A stretch of 64,000 bases of DNA from Alviniconcha marisindica. Its lineage: Eukaryota > Mollusca > Gastropoda > Provannidae. Numbering within the stretch: the first letter of the stretch is position 1; every line of letters begins with the position of its first letter. The notes beneath the pieces were generated by a model, which did not search any database, was not told the DNA's origin, and saw nothing but the letters and a program-made list of their open reading frames with translations. Location of the stretch: contig JABMCL010000970.1 of NCBI GenBank assembly GCA_018857735.1, positions 141,001-205,000 on the forward strand. Reading direction: 5' to 3'. Below, piece after piece: positions 38,463 through 51,100 of the stretch. The position numbers and the translations under genes are program-made.

Positions 38463-39408
38463 GGCCTAAATCAATTAATTTACCCTGACCTACTCTCCTC
38501 TAATGACCAATTAAACCGCATCGAATAACAATTAACACTAGATCATCCACATCTGGCCAAGTCCCTAGCTCTGTGCTCTGTACGCACAAGACTATGACTG
38601 CTGTGGAGTAAGTCCGACTTACTTGTCAATACAGCCTGGACACTCACATTCGGGTCGAGGCAGCGGGGTCGGGTCCTAATTGAGGTGATTTGGGGTTTTT
38701 AGTTCTAGGGCGCCACTCTTCGCCTGGAGTTCCAGCTGGGACCCGCGAAGACGCTCAGACAGCTTGAGTGTGTCTGTCAACCGACCCATTAACGTAATGC
38801 ACGTTCCATGCGTCGGGGCCAACGGGCAAGTAACGATGGACAGTTGACAGGTCGGTCAAGTTGTTGTTGTTGTAGGTGTCATACGATCAGCTTTATTTCT
38901 GTAGTCTGCCCGATGAAAAATCGGCCCGAATAAATTACGGATAGATCATGGGAACAGCATTAATAAAATTTCGACACTATGCTGAGATATAAAAAAATAA
39001 AATAAAATAACAGATAAAGGAGGGAAAATGAATTACAAGCGTTCTGGACTTACCTGACGCAATGCTGATTGACTGACTTTCTCAATGGCTGATTCACTGA
39101 TTGATAATTACTGAATTGTAACGCTCAGTCAACTGCATAGGTAAGACGCTCAAGAAATGCTTAAAAGCGGACTCAATGTGTGCATTTTATCGTTATGACT
39201 ATCATCACAGAAGTTAAAACGCAAACTTGGTCCTGGCAAACCCCTTGACGTTAGCTTCACGAAAGCTGTTAATACTGATTCCTAAAATAAAGTAAAGACA
39301 TATCAAACAATGTCAAGTCATTATTATTTAAAGCTGTCCAACATTTCTTTACCCAGTCTGGTCGCTTTGCCATGGAATAACAAAACACCAACCAGTTACT
39401 GGCAGAAG

Positions 39409-39410
<2 letters not shown>

Positions 39411-39467
<57 letters not shown>
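39411..39467. repeat. (CT)n microsatellite
   Basis: About 28 CT units. Confidence 0.97.
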
Positions 39468-39468
<1 letters not shown>

Positions 39469-40355
39469 TTGTCTTATCTTCTCTTATTTTAATGTACTTT
39501 GATATAAAAATGCCCGTAGTTGCAAAATGAGTTTAGTTAATTATGCTTGTGATCGTTTACTATAAGCTTAGCGTGTTTAATGCTCATGTACTGATTATGT
39601 TTGTCCATATTTACATGAACGTGAACACATTTTGCTTCAACCAAGTAAAAACCCAAATGAACCAACAGTGCAAGTGGGAAGTGACGAACGTGTGTTAGTC
39701 ATCCTCGTACCTGAAACTATCCCCGTCAGCAGTTGGCGGCGGATCCCGTCAAGACCATAATCCTTCCACGCACGCCATTCCTCCACAGGAAGCCACTCTG
39801 TCAACGTCCAGATCAAAGCGAATAATGCCGCTGATAAAAAGCATAAGTCCCGGCAGATGAAAAGCGGTTCCTCTCATTAACTGTCCGGTGTGGGTCATAA
39901 AGTGGACACAAGGCTGCAGTGCGATTGTCCACGCCATGTTCGATGGACATTGGGTTGTGCTGGCAAACACAGCCTGGGCAGGGCACAGCTATGTCGGCGG
40001 GGTTGTAAAAGGTTGTTTTTATGCGCAGGTAATTTTGTGCTGGAGACACGAATGAGCAGTAACACCAAAACCACCTCTGAAATTATTCTAGCAAGCTGGT
40101 ATGACAGCACTTTCGGATTCACTTCGGTTGTAAGTCACACTAAGTCAAACGTTTTTGAGAGAGAGAGAGAGAGGAGGGGGGGTACATCTTAAGGACACTG
40201 CTCCTCATGAAGAGGTGGAGGTGAGTTATATACCACCTCAAAGTGCATACCCAAGTTATGTACTGTATGAAAAAGAAAACAAAAACTAACGACACTGTAC
40301 TTGAATTAGGAAGCGTTTTATTTTTAAGAGAGAGACAAAGAGATACAGACACACG

Positions 40356-40381
40356 GGGGGGGGGGGGGGGGGGGGGGGGGG
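40356..40381. repeat. G homopolymer (26 bp)
   Basis: Longest G-run in the window. Confidence 0.95.
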
Positions 40382-41396
40382 AACAGACAGAGTCAGCTAT
40401 ACAAACATTTTAAAGGTGTCGTTGCGTGGAGTTGGTTTTTATGCTACAAGTATTCGGCTGCAGATGATTCATGGTCAAAAAGCACAGTCAGACAACCAGC
40501 CAAACGCAACGCTGTACTGTCTTTCAAACTCCGTGAAACTTGATCCTCGTTTTCCAGGCCTCTGTATCCCACAGTGGCGCTGGGAAGGAGGGAAGTGAGG
40601 TGGGTGTGTAGTCACAAATTATACACAGACTGTATTTCCAACGACGCAAGTACAGAGTGCTAGGGTTATCTGCAATGCTAAGATCTATTCTCGCGGTTAC
40701 AGAGCTGTATTTAAAACGTACAGTGATACTGCGATTCTGTACGTTAATGACACTAATACTGGGGGTTTGCTGCGAGGTGTTGGGGCGGCAAAGCTGGGCC
40801 AAACAGCGAGGTGCTCAGTGACAGGTATGTCTCACTGACGGATGGAATGTGTCACTGCAATGACGAAGGAGGGAACTGTGGTGTTTGATCTTTCCTTCTT
40901 TCTCCCCCTCCCTCCCCTTCTTCTTCTTTATTTTCTTCTTTTTTAATAAACCATCATACGAAATATACTACACTTCAGGCTTGTTTTTTGTGTTTTTTTT
41001 CCGTGCTTACCGAACAAACCAGTTTGAGACCAAACTGATCATATTTCGCTTCTCTTAACCGATAGAGCGATAACTCTAATAAAGAGAGTCAATATACGTA
41101 CGTGTCTGTGTATGTGTGTGTGCGTGGGGTGGGGTGGGGTGGAGGGGGGTTCTTACAAAAAATATTGTTCCATATGAATGGAGGTTAACAAAAAGAAATT
41201 GTTCATTACGTGTGTCATAAACTACTTGTTACAAAGTAACATGCATTGACAAGAGCCTGGGAAAATGAATCGATTGTTAATTATTATTTTTAACTCTCAT
41301 AGATTATTTATATTGTATGACGAGTGCATAATACAAGACTTTTTCTTATACATTCACTGCCTCAGTTAAATTGATACAGTATTGTATGAAAGTAAG

Positions 41397-41404
41397 ATAT
41401 ATAT

Positions 41405-41476
<72 letters not shown>

Positions 41477-41477
41477 G
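41397..41477. repeat. (TA)n microsatellite
   Basis: Long TA array with two small interruptions; a (GTGC)n array follows at 41566-41600. Confidence 0.95.
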
Positions 41478-42268
41478 TTTATTGTATGACATAACAATTT
41501 TTTTTGTTTCGTTGAGAGCAAAGTTTTTTTTAAAGTAATGTCAAACTCAAAGGTAGGGTCTGCGTGCGTACGTGCATGCGTGCGTGCGTGCGTGTGTGTT
41601 TCCTTTTAAGCTTGTCTATGGAATTTTATCTTCCTTTCCCAAGAAAAGGCGTTGAAAGAGAACCCGCTTTGTATTCAAACGCAGACATGCAACCACGTTT
41701 CCCTCTTAAATATCCAAACGGATCACTGATATCATAATACATACTACACTTACAAAGATGGTACATAGGCGCGCATTTCTATTTAAAATATTCAAAACTT
41801 TTTATCGCCTGATACACGATACGATTGTCCCGATACGTGTAAATGATAGTCTAAAACTACCATAGTAGTAAAAGAAACACATGTAACTATAGAAGTTTTC
41901 AGTAAACGCTTTGGTTCTCAGCTCCTTTCATCATTTTCTGAGGGCCAGTTCTTCATGACCAGACTCCCATTAAACTGCACCCTGTCCTACGCACGTCTCC
42001 AGTTTTATGGCGGCGCAAAATCTGTTTCCCTAAAACGCATTGGCGGTGAGCACTCTGTTACCTTAGCCCCAAACAACCGCCGACGCCCCCAATTTTTACC
42101 GCGCCTGCTGACTGCAAGAGTGTAATGTTTGAGAATTTGCACAGCTAATATCGCACAATGAAGCGCACTGAAGCGGGAGGCTATTTTACTGTGAGCGATT
42201 TTAGAAAACAGCTTCTCTAGCTAACCACAGGTGTTGGGAAGAAAAAAGGTATCCGGGTTGTTATGTGG

Positions 42269-42269
<1 letters not shown>

Positions 42270-42329
<60 letters not shown>

Positions 42330-42333
42330 GTGT

Positions 42334-42369
<36 letters not shown>

Positions 42370-42409
42370 GGGAGAGAGACTTGTTGTCTGTTGTGCAAGT
42401 GGGGCCGCG

Positions 42410-42471
<62 letters not shown>

Positions 42472-42480
42472 GTGTGTGCA
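42270..42480. repeat. (GT)n, (GA)n, spacer, (GT)n
   Basis: GT 42270-42331, GA-rich 42333-42380, GT 42411-42480. Confidence 0.95.
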
Positions 42481-42562
42481 AGCCGCTGTTGATTGCCATC
42501 CCTAGTTTATGACACTTTACAACCGACGTGTCACGACAAAAACATAAAACTTACTTCTTCTT

Positions 42563-42868
42563 CCATGGTGCTTTACGTCCACAGAAACCGTACGGCTTAT
42601 TAGGGACGGGGAGAAGGGGGGAAGGGAGTATGGAGGTGGGGGAGAGGGAGAGTATACCTATCGCTACACTGTCACCACCAGAATGACTTCTGCATTAAGA
42701 TGGCAGCGATGAGAGCCATTTAATGTTTCAGTAGGAAGTGATAGACAAGTCACAAGACAGTGTCCACAAACCACAACCTTTTTGAAGGGAAAGGAGAGCC
42801 GAAGCGGTATCGAACCGAGGTCCTTCCGCTTACCAGCCTAACGCCTTACCAGGCCAAACCGGCTCACA
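42563..42868 (-). mobile_element. tRNA-derived SINE, near full length (type I tail)
   Basis: Read on the minus strand, it begins with a tRNA-like head: a degenerate box A (42844-42856) and a box B GGTTCGATACC (42806-42816). A shared body with the landmark TTAATGCAG follows, then TGGTGGTGACAGTG, a variable C/T-rich spacer, and a tail reading CCCTAATAAGCCGTACGG then TTTCTGTGGACGTAAAGC. Other copies in the window carry only the 3' part. The tRNA part lacks a proper acceptor stem, so it is a SINE head and not a tRNA gene. Confidence 0.8.
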
Positions 42869-42908
42869 ATAATAAATCTTACTGTCGAAACCTGTGCTTT
42901 AAACTATC

Positions 42909-42930
42909 GCCCCCCCCCCCCCCCCCCCCC
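42909..42930. repeat. C homopolymer (22 bp)
   Basis: Lies just beyond the tRNA-like head of the 42.6-kb SINE. Confidence 0.95.
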
Positions 42931-43580
42931 TTTCTTCTTCTTCTCCCAATGTGCTCTATACATCCGAAGTAAGGCCATGGGTTTACATGGGCGTGAACGG
43001 GGTTGGGAAGTACGTGCCAGCCAGAAAAGATCCCACGTTTCCGTGCTACACTCCGTTGAAATGTGGCCATATATGCCGGCGCTAGGTGAACACAGGCAAG
43101 GTCCCCGCGCCAGCGGGTCAGTCATGGCGGTGATTGCCCAAGCAGCGGGTCAGCGTGGAAGAGGACGACACTTAAACTTCGCGCTGAGGACCTCCAGAAG
43201 GAAGCCCAGCAGCGGGTTCTCCGGTTGCCGGTGATCGTGATGAAGCTAGGGGGAAGGAGATTGATGGCAATGGGGGTGTCTGCCTCGGTTTGGCAAAAAC
43301 AGGTCCTTCTGCCAATCAGACCGTCAGTTCAATACGTACAGGCATTACTATTATACGACGCTGTGCGAGCTATTACTATAGTGAAAATAACTGGTTTAAA
43401 CAGGAATTTATTCAAGAGGAGATCAAGGCGCAAATTCATTAGAGCTATGTGTAAAATGTGTTACTGTCTGTCGTCGATGTTTTGGGGTTTTTTGGTATGT
43501 TTTTTGTTTCGCTGCTGCTTTTTTGGCCATTATTTTTAGTTTGTTCTTTTTGTGTGTGTTGTTATTACTGCTGCTGCTGG

Positions 43581-43639
43581 TGGTGTGTGTGTGTGTGTGT
43601 GCGTGTGCGTGCGTGTGTGTGTGTGTGTGTGTGCACGTG

Positions 43640-43672
<33 letters not shown>

Positions 43673-43870
43673 TCTTTAGCTGTTAGTGCTGTTGTGTTAT
43701 ATGTATATAAATATAATAAATATTGTTGTTTTTGATTGATGAAAACTATATAATATATAATTCTAGGAAGAAACATGCAAAACTCTACGGAGTCAGTGCT
43801 CAACAAATGAACTATTTCCAATAATCGTCACAGAGACAGAGACACAGAGAGAGAGAGAGAGAGAGAGAGG
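43581..43870. repeat. (GT)n and two (GA)n arrays
   Basis: GT 43581-43634, GA 43646-43672, GA 43837-43870. Confidence 0.9.
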
Positions 43871-44163
43871 GGCAGCTAAAGAAAGCTCGGATTTAAATAA
43901 TTGATACAAGTTAATAAAGCCCATTTCGACACCAGTGCATCATCCTAGCGCTGTCTAAAAACAATAAATAATAAACTCGAAAAACATCACCCATACACGG
44001 GCCTAGACACATGTATACATGTGGGGGGTGGAAATATAAATCGCACAACACTCTTGTATACTGAATATTTTCTTTCTTTCTTCCCCTTCTCCACTTTATA
44101 ATTTCTCTTTATAATTTGTTTCTCTCAGATAAATGCAAGTTCTAACTTCTACACATTGTGGAT

Positions 44164-44222
44164 GGTTAGTTCTTGGATTTTAACATCCCGTCAATCGCAC
44201 ACAGTAGCCTCAGGACGATCTA
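44164..44222 (-). mobile_element. SINE tail fragment, GGTTGACTGGACGT family
   Basis: On the minus strand: GATCGTCCTGAGGC, then GTGCGATTGACGGGATG and TTAAAATCCAAGAAC. Confidence 0.55.
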
Positions 44223-44718
44223 CCGATTATGGACTGTACGGTAAGGTATGGAATTTGCAGAGATGAAGACCTGGCTCCCTCTCTAACGGTAGATGGCACT
44301 TGCAACACCACTCGTTCTTGAGAAGCAGCACCAAGAGGTTCAAGTGTAAGTCTGTCCGGACTCAAGTGGCTTTCAAGGGAAACTCACTCTGACCACGTTG
44401 GCCCAAGAGCTATAACTCCTGTGCGTCCATATTAATGTTTGCGTTGTACTTATTCTTGTGTGCGGTAACCTTTTGGAATATCTCGTTTGTGTCAGGAAAT
44501 GAGGGCTTCTTTTCTGCGATGATAGATGTCATAGGTGTACTATGTTAATTAGCAGCCTGGTAATGCCTGGCTGGGTGTATTACAACAATTGCAGCATAAG
44601 CTTAATTTAAGCGGCGGGCTATATCCTATCATTTATTCTTTTGCTCCAGAAAGAGATAAGAAGAGACCAAAATCCCACGAAAAGATTGTAATCCTTGCAA
44701 GGTGGTTGGGTGTGTGTG

Positions 44719-44782
44719 TGGGGGGGGGGGGGGGAGGGCAGTATTCTATTCATGATCCAAACACAATGGGGGGGGGGGGGGG
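44719..44782. repeat. Two G homopolymers
   Basis: G-runs at 44719-44734 and 44768-44782. Confidence 0.95.
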
Positions 44783-44847
44783 ATTACAACCAAATAATTA
44801 ACACTAATAACAGTCAGTAAATGTCTTTCCTTCTTGTTTGTTCTTTT

Positions 44848-44848
<1 letters not shown>

Positions 44849-44907
<59 letters not shown>

Positions 44908-44941
44908 AGAAAGGAACTCTCTTTTCCCCACCCACTCTCTC

Positions 44942-44992
<51 letters not shown>
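44849..44992. repeat. Two (CT)n arrays
   Basis: CT 44849-44907 and 44935-44992 around a 27-bp unique spacer. Confidence 0.95.
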
Positions 44993-44996
<4 letters not shown>

Positions 44997-45313
44997 GTAC
45001 ACAATTTGTAGACTGCAACCTTTAAAAAATTTAAAAATGGTTCTTGAGCAGCAAAGTAACTCTCCCTACCTGATCAAACTCCACACCCCTTCTTTCCGTT
45101 CCAAAACTGAAGCACGCTTCATTTCCCACGCATGGTGCAGATCCTTTGTCGGTGTCAAAGTTTAAGCACTACACCTAATCCGGGTAAAAAGACACGTCAA
45201 ACTGACCTAAGCAAGAAACTAATATCTCATTCAAATCTTTCGGAAGTATTATGTTACCCTCCCCCTTGGAGTTTGTTGAATTCAAGGCACAAAATTGGGC
45301 GGAATAATCAGCA

Positions 45314-45454
<141 letters not shown>

Positions 45455-46136
45455 ACTTGTAAAATAAATAGTTCATTACTTACTACTTAATATAATACGC
45501 GGTAATCAGTAACAGTAACAATGTGCATGTTGCATTTCATTTTTAATTCAAGGCATTCCGAAAAGTCCCAAGAATATATTATAAATAATACGAATGGGGG
45601 AGACTACTAACACAGCGAGGGAGAACTTGGGAAGGGTTACAGCAATGGTTACAAAAAGGAATAAGCCTTGTCACTGCAGGGTAGCGGCAGGTGCAGGTAT
45701 GACTGACCTGGTAGGTCGGGTACATTACTGGGCGGACGTGCAAGGCATCGAATGGCACCCGACATTTTCTTCCCCGAGGGTGGCTGCCAAACGGTGCCAG
45801 ATTTATGAGCGGCGTTCTCTAGGCTAGGTAAGCCGCAGTCTATTAGATGCAGTATCGAATATCAAGGCTACCCGTGCTATCAGACGAATTTACAGCTCAG
45901 TGAAGGGGTACCCAAGCACTCGTCACCAGCAGACCAAATAAACCATATGTTGTAGACTTGATAACAACTGCCGTCTGTTCAGTCTGTGAGGCTAAAAAAT
46001 AATCTAGGCCTTCGTAGACTTGAGGCTTTGTTCGGAGAGCTCTAATTTACAAACAAACGAAGCCTTTGAAACGCAACGTGAAGACAATTCTCAATCAACA
46101 CTAGATCTATACAAGACTGTTTCAATTACCTTTCGT

Positions 46137-46138
<2 letters not shown>

Positions 46139-46211
<73 letters not shown>

Positions 46212-46232
46212 GTGTGAGAGAGAGAGTGTGTG
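46139..46232. repeat. (GT)n microsatellite
   Basis: About 36 GT units then short GA and GT runs. Confidence 0.97.
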
Positions 46233-46464
46233 TGTATGTGGGCGTGTTCGTTTGTTAAATTCCTCTTGTTGATTTTACCGAACTGGTGTGGAAATACTTC
46301 TTAAAATCGGAAATCTATATATAGTAAATGGCAGCATTTTGAAATATCACTAAGCTACTATTTAAAATATTATAGTCTATGATAGTTCCAAAAAAAAAAG
46401 TAAAGTCATGCAAAAATATAGAACGTAAACATTTTTTATGAAATATTAATGTGCTAGAGTATTA

Positions 46465-46542
46465 ATATATATATATATAATATATAATATATATAATATA
46501 ATATATATTATATATATATGTGTGTGTGGTGTAATAATATTA

Positions 46543-46575
<33 letters not shown>

Positions 46576-46600
46576 ATATATATAGTTATGATTGATGATA

Positions 46601-46643
<43 letters not shown>
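46465..46643. repeat. (TA)n clusters and (GA)n
   Basis: Interrupted TA arrays 46465-46585 and GA 46602-46643. Confidence 0.95.
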
Positions 46644-46647
<4 letters not shown>

Positions 46648-47226
46648 CAGTTTGATATTTACATCTCCATCAACAATAATCACTCGGTACATAAAACAAT
46701 TATTAATTAATTTTCTTTATAACAGCATTGTAAATGGTGACACCCCATGACAAGTCACAGTAGCTATTTTAATGTCCCGTTAAAATAAGCGTTGCAGATG
46801 TTGAGAAAACCCCTCATAGAGTCTTGTTTAATACAGTATGTGTTGTAACGACATAAAATTAGCATAATCACAGGTACGACCCCTAGTTTCCCTACCAGAA
46901 CAACTGCACCGTTGCTCTGTTATGAAAAGTTGCAAACCAACCCCATACATTATTCAAAAAGGTACAATATCTCAGCACAATACGCTTTGAGTAAGGGAGA
47001 ATGGATGTCAGCGTTGCAGCCAACTTTGTGTACTTCAGAATAGAGTTTGGTGTTTGCTTTCTAGCCCAATCTGACACTGCATTCCTTCCTGTGCGATTCT
47101 CATGATTTATTGTCAGGTGTTGCGAGACAGAGTACCATGGAGTGAAAAAATATCTAATATAAGCTCTATATGACTTTCGCGGGGGAAAGAATCCACATCG
47201 CCAGCCCAGTTCGTCCAGTGTTAATA

Positions 47227-47227
<1 letters not shown>

Positions 47228-47294
<67 letters not shown>
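47228..47294. repeat. (TA)n microsatellite
   Basis: About 33 TA units. Confidence 0.97.
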
Positions 47295-47297
<3 letters not shown>

Positions 47298-47406
47298 TGT
47301 AGGCTAACAAGAGTGTTGAACAGTAGGCCCTATGCACCCTCGAAAAGCACCCATTACAATACAAAAACATGAATAACACATAGTTTTGGGTGTATACAGT
47401 ATGCCT

Positions 47407-47472
47407 GTATGCGTGTGTGTCATTGTGTGTGTGTGTGGGGGGGGGGGGGTGCTTCGGTTTCCATAAGACTCT

Positions 47473-47538
<66 letters not shown>

Positions 47539-47681
47539 GGTGCGCGCCTGTGACTGTGTGTGTGTGTGTGTGTGTGTGTGAGTCACTGTGTGTAAGTCAC
47601 TGTGTCGTGTCGGGGGGGAGGGGGGGGCGCTGTCTGTATTAGTCGTAAAACTGGATTATGACGGATTCTCTCTCTGCAGAC

Positions 47682-47766
<85 letters not shown>

Positions 47767-47778
47767 CGCGCGCGCGGG
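47407..47778. repeat. G-run, (CT)n and several (GT)n arrays
   Basis: G-run near 47437-47449, CT 47472-47535, GT 47556-47580, GT/GC 47684-47778; ends about 400 bp from the FAT4 donor. Confidence 0.95.
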
Positions 47779-48189
47779 CCAGCGTATGGGTGAGCTTATG
47801 GGTGTATGCACGTTTTTTAAATTTCCTGTTAAACATAGTACTTGAAATTAACAGGATTCGGTTTGTGTCGTTCAAAGACATTCAGCAAGTGGCGTTTATA
47901 TTATACCTCTAGTGTAGTGTGCAAAATGTAATGTACGTTATCTGTATTGTAAAATAAATAAATTATATGGCATCAAAAATATGCTCTAAGTTTTTAGCTC
48001 TTTACGTGAAAAATCAATATTACTGATGAAATGTTTACACAAAAGTGCAGATTTATTAATCGGTGAACTTAATTAAATGTCCACCTCTGTTCCAAACAGA
48101 GCTACTTCAGGCTCTATTCGTAAAGTTTTGTGGTGATGTAAAAGTCCGGACAAATTTTAACCCTAAAGCAAAAGAGTCATGTCCCTTAC

Positions 48190-51100
48190 CTGCGTGACGC
48201 GAGTGCGCGGTGAAGGCCCCCCTTTCTCTATCGCAGTGATGCTCAAAGTCAACTCATCTCCTAGCTCCTCCCGGTCCAACTTGACGGTGTTGGTCACCAC
48301 ACCCGACGCAGCATCCACCCGGAATATTCCTCCACGCTGTACTCCCTCCGAGGTAATCCCAGTCAGATAGTACTCCACGACGCCGCTGGTCTGAGTCGCC
48401 GATGCCTGCACTTTCAGCAAGGACGTGTTGGGCGCCTCGTCTTCGGACATTTCCATGAAGTATTCTCGGGACAAAAACACTGGGCCAGAATCTGTCGAGG
48501 ATAGGAGCAGGGTGATGGTGGTCTCTGCGGATCTCCTGTCGTTCTGGCCCGACCCTCCGTTGTCCATGGCCAAGATCCGCAAGGTGTAGATGTAGGGCGT
48601 GTTAGGGATGTTCTGCTGCAGGCTGATCTGCCCCGTGGTGGAGTGGATGGAGAAGAGCGATGTTTGGGTGATGAGGGAATACGACACGCGCCCGTTCTCA
48701 CCGCTGTCCGCGTCATCAGCGAACACTTCGGCCACCACCTGCCCCCGTGTTGCCCTCGCCGGCACCACGTAGGACGGCGGGGATTTGAACACGGGGGCGT
48801 TGTCGTTCACGTCTTGGATGATGATGTTGAGTGACTTTTGCGTGGTCCGGCGAAGAGCCTCTGGGTTCGCCTGGTCTGTGGCTGTTATTACCAGCTTGTA
48901 GTAGTCCGTCGTCTCCCGGTCCAGCCTCTTCACCACGTTAATCTCCCCTGTCACGGAGTCAATTTGAAACATGCCATCGTCGGGGTCCTGGCTTATCACA
49001 TCGAATCTAACCTTTCCGAAATTCCCGCTGTCTCTGTCTTCAGCGCTCAGCTTAGCGATCGGGTCGTTGATCGTGTCCTCGCGAACATTGATCGACTTAA
49101 AACCATCGGTGAAATGGGGAGCGTTGTCGTTCGCATCGATGACACTAACTCTGAAGAAAATGTAGGAGGAGAGGGAGGGGTGATACCCTTCGTCAGTCAC
49201 GCTAATGTTCAGCAGGTACTCCTGTTTTGATTCATAGTCCAGCTGGCGAACAAGGTAGAGCTTCCCAGTGTAGCCGTCCAGGTTAAAAATGTCCTCCTCG
49301 TTGCCGCTGTAGATGGAGAAATACATCTTGGCGTTGTTGCCTTGGTCCAGGTCGCTGCCGCTGAACACGGTCAACAGCTCGCCTATGGGTTTGGTTTCGT
49401 TCACCCTGAGCTGCCGTTGGGTAGAAGTGAACTGAGGAACGTTGTCGTTGTAGTCCATCACCGTGACGCTGACTTGGGCAGAAGAACTGAGCTGAACGCC
49501 GGCCCCGGTGTCAGTCGCTACCACCGTCAGCATGTAAAGGTCCTTTGTTTCGCGGTCCAACTCTCCAGCCACAGTGATCTCGCCCGTTGTTTCCGCTATC
49601 TTGAACTTGCCGCCGACATTGCCTTCAGTGATGACGTATGTCACAGCCCCGTTAGCTCCGACATCTGCGTCCGTTGCCGTCATCTTGATCACCTTCGTGT
49701 CGGCTCCTGCATTTTCCGGGACAGCAGCGTTAAACAGAGCCCTAGCGAAGACAGGTGGGTTGTCGTTGACGTCGCTTACGAAGACTTTGATGGTGGACTT
49801 GCCACGCAATTTGGGAGTTCCCCCGTCCGTGGCGAAGACGTCAACAGTGTAGAATTCCACGCTGCTGGTATCCATGACGTACTCCCTGTTGAAGGGACGC
49901 TTGGTGTGAATGGCGCCGGTGATGGGGTTGATGGTGAAGTTGGCGTTGCCTTCAGCCAGAGAGTAGACCAGCTCTGCATTCTGACCGATGTCGTAGTCAT
50001 TGGCCTTGATGCTACCCACGAAAGTGCCAGCAGGCCGGTTCTCTGGGACGCTGAACGTGTAGGAGGAGTTGGAAAACACTGGGCTGTTGTCGTTGGAGTC
50101 CAGGATGTAGATGGTGACGTTGGCGGAAGAACTCCGAGGGGCGTCGCCGCAGTCTCGCACCTGGATCACCAGCGAGTACATGTCCCTGGTTTCTCTGTCC
50201 AGAGAGTGTGCGATGAAGAGAGTTCCGTCGGGAAATATCCCAAACCTGCCTTCTTCGTTGCCTCGCACGATGCTGTAGACTAGCGCTCCGTTTCTGCCCT
50301 CGTCTATGTCCGTCTTGGCCACGAACTTCATGATGATCTCGTTAACAGGCCTGGACTCTGGGATAGGAATGCTGAAGACGTTGCGAGGAAAGATTGGGGT
50401 ATGGTCGTTGACGTCTTGGATCTTGACCACAACATCCATGCTGTCCGTACGCTGAGGGCTACCCGAGTCTCTTACTGTCACGGTCAGTGTCACCTGACTC
50501 TTTTGAAGCTGAGAGGTGGGCTTCTGGAGGGAGATGATTCCCGTTTGCTGATCGATTCCAAAGACGCCATTTGTGTCATCAGTAGAGCGGAGTGTGTAGA
50601 CCAGCCGTGCGTTGGCACCTGCATCAGCATCCTCGGCTCCTGCCAGGAATATGTTGTTGCCCACCGGCCAGTTCTCCATAACGGTTGTTTCTGACGTTGA
50701 CGCAGTGAAGCGAGGACTGTTGTCATTCAGATCTGTAACGTTGATGGTTACTTTCAGTTCTCCAAACCTGGATCCAGTCGTGGCACTTATAGTCAGGTCG
50801 TACTTCTCCCTCTCTTCCCTGTCTACCAGCTTGTTTCGCCTGATGATGCCTGAAGAGTCAATGGAGAACACCTGGTCGGGATCGCCGTCTGTGATGAAGT
50901 AAGTGATGCTGTTGCTCCCTCCTCCAGTCGCCCTGACTTGTCCCACGTTCCTTCCAATATTGGACGCCTGATCCCCGTTGTCCTCAGTGATGTCAAACGT
51001 TGTTTGCTGGTTGATGAACCGTGGCGCAGCGTCGTTGATGTCTGCCACAACAATGGTCACAGTGGCCTCTCCCTGGGACCGGCGACCACCTCCATCAGTG

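Noticed and set aside
39711..39973. Possible minus-strand exon with CAG|GTACGA donor and membrane-like residues
   Set aside because: Splice-like edges exist, but no single frame is open from the acceptor to the donor, and none of the three partial peptides resembles a known family.
42806..42856. tRNA gene suggested by box A/B-like motifs
   Set aside because: The acceptor stem does not pair and the motifs lead into the SINE body, so this is a SINE head.
49342..50283. 313-codon open frame on the plus strand
   Set aside because: It lies wholly antisense to the FAT4 exon and is produced by the G/C-rich third positions of that frame. No domain is recognisable.
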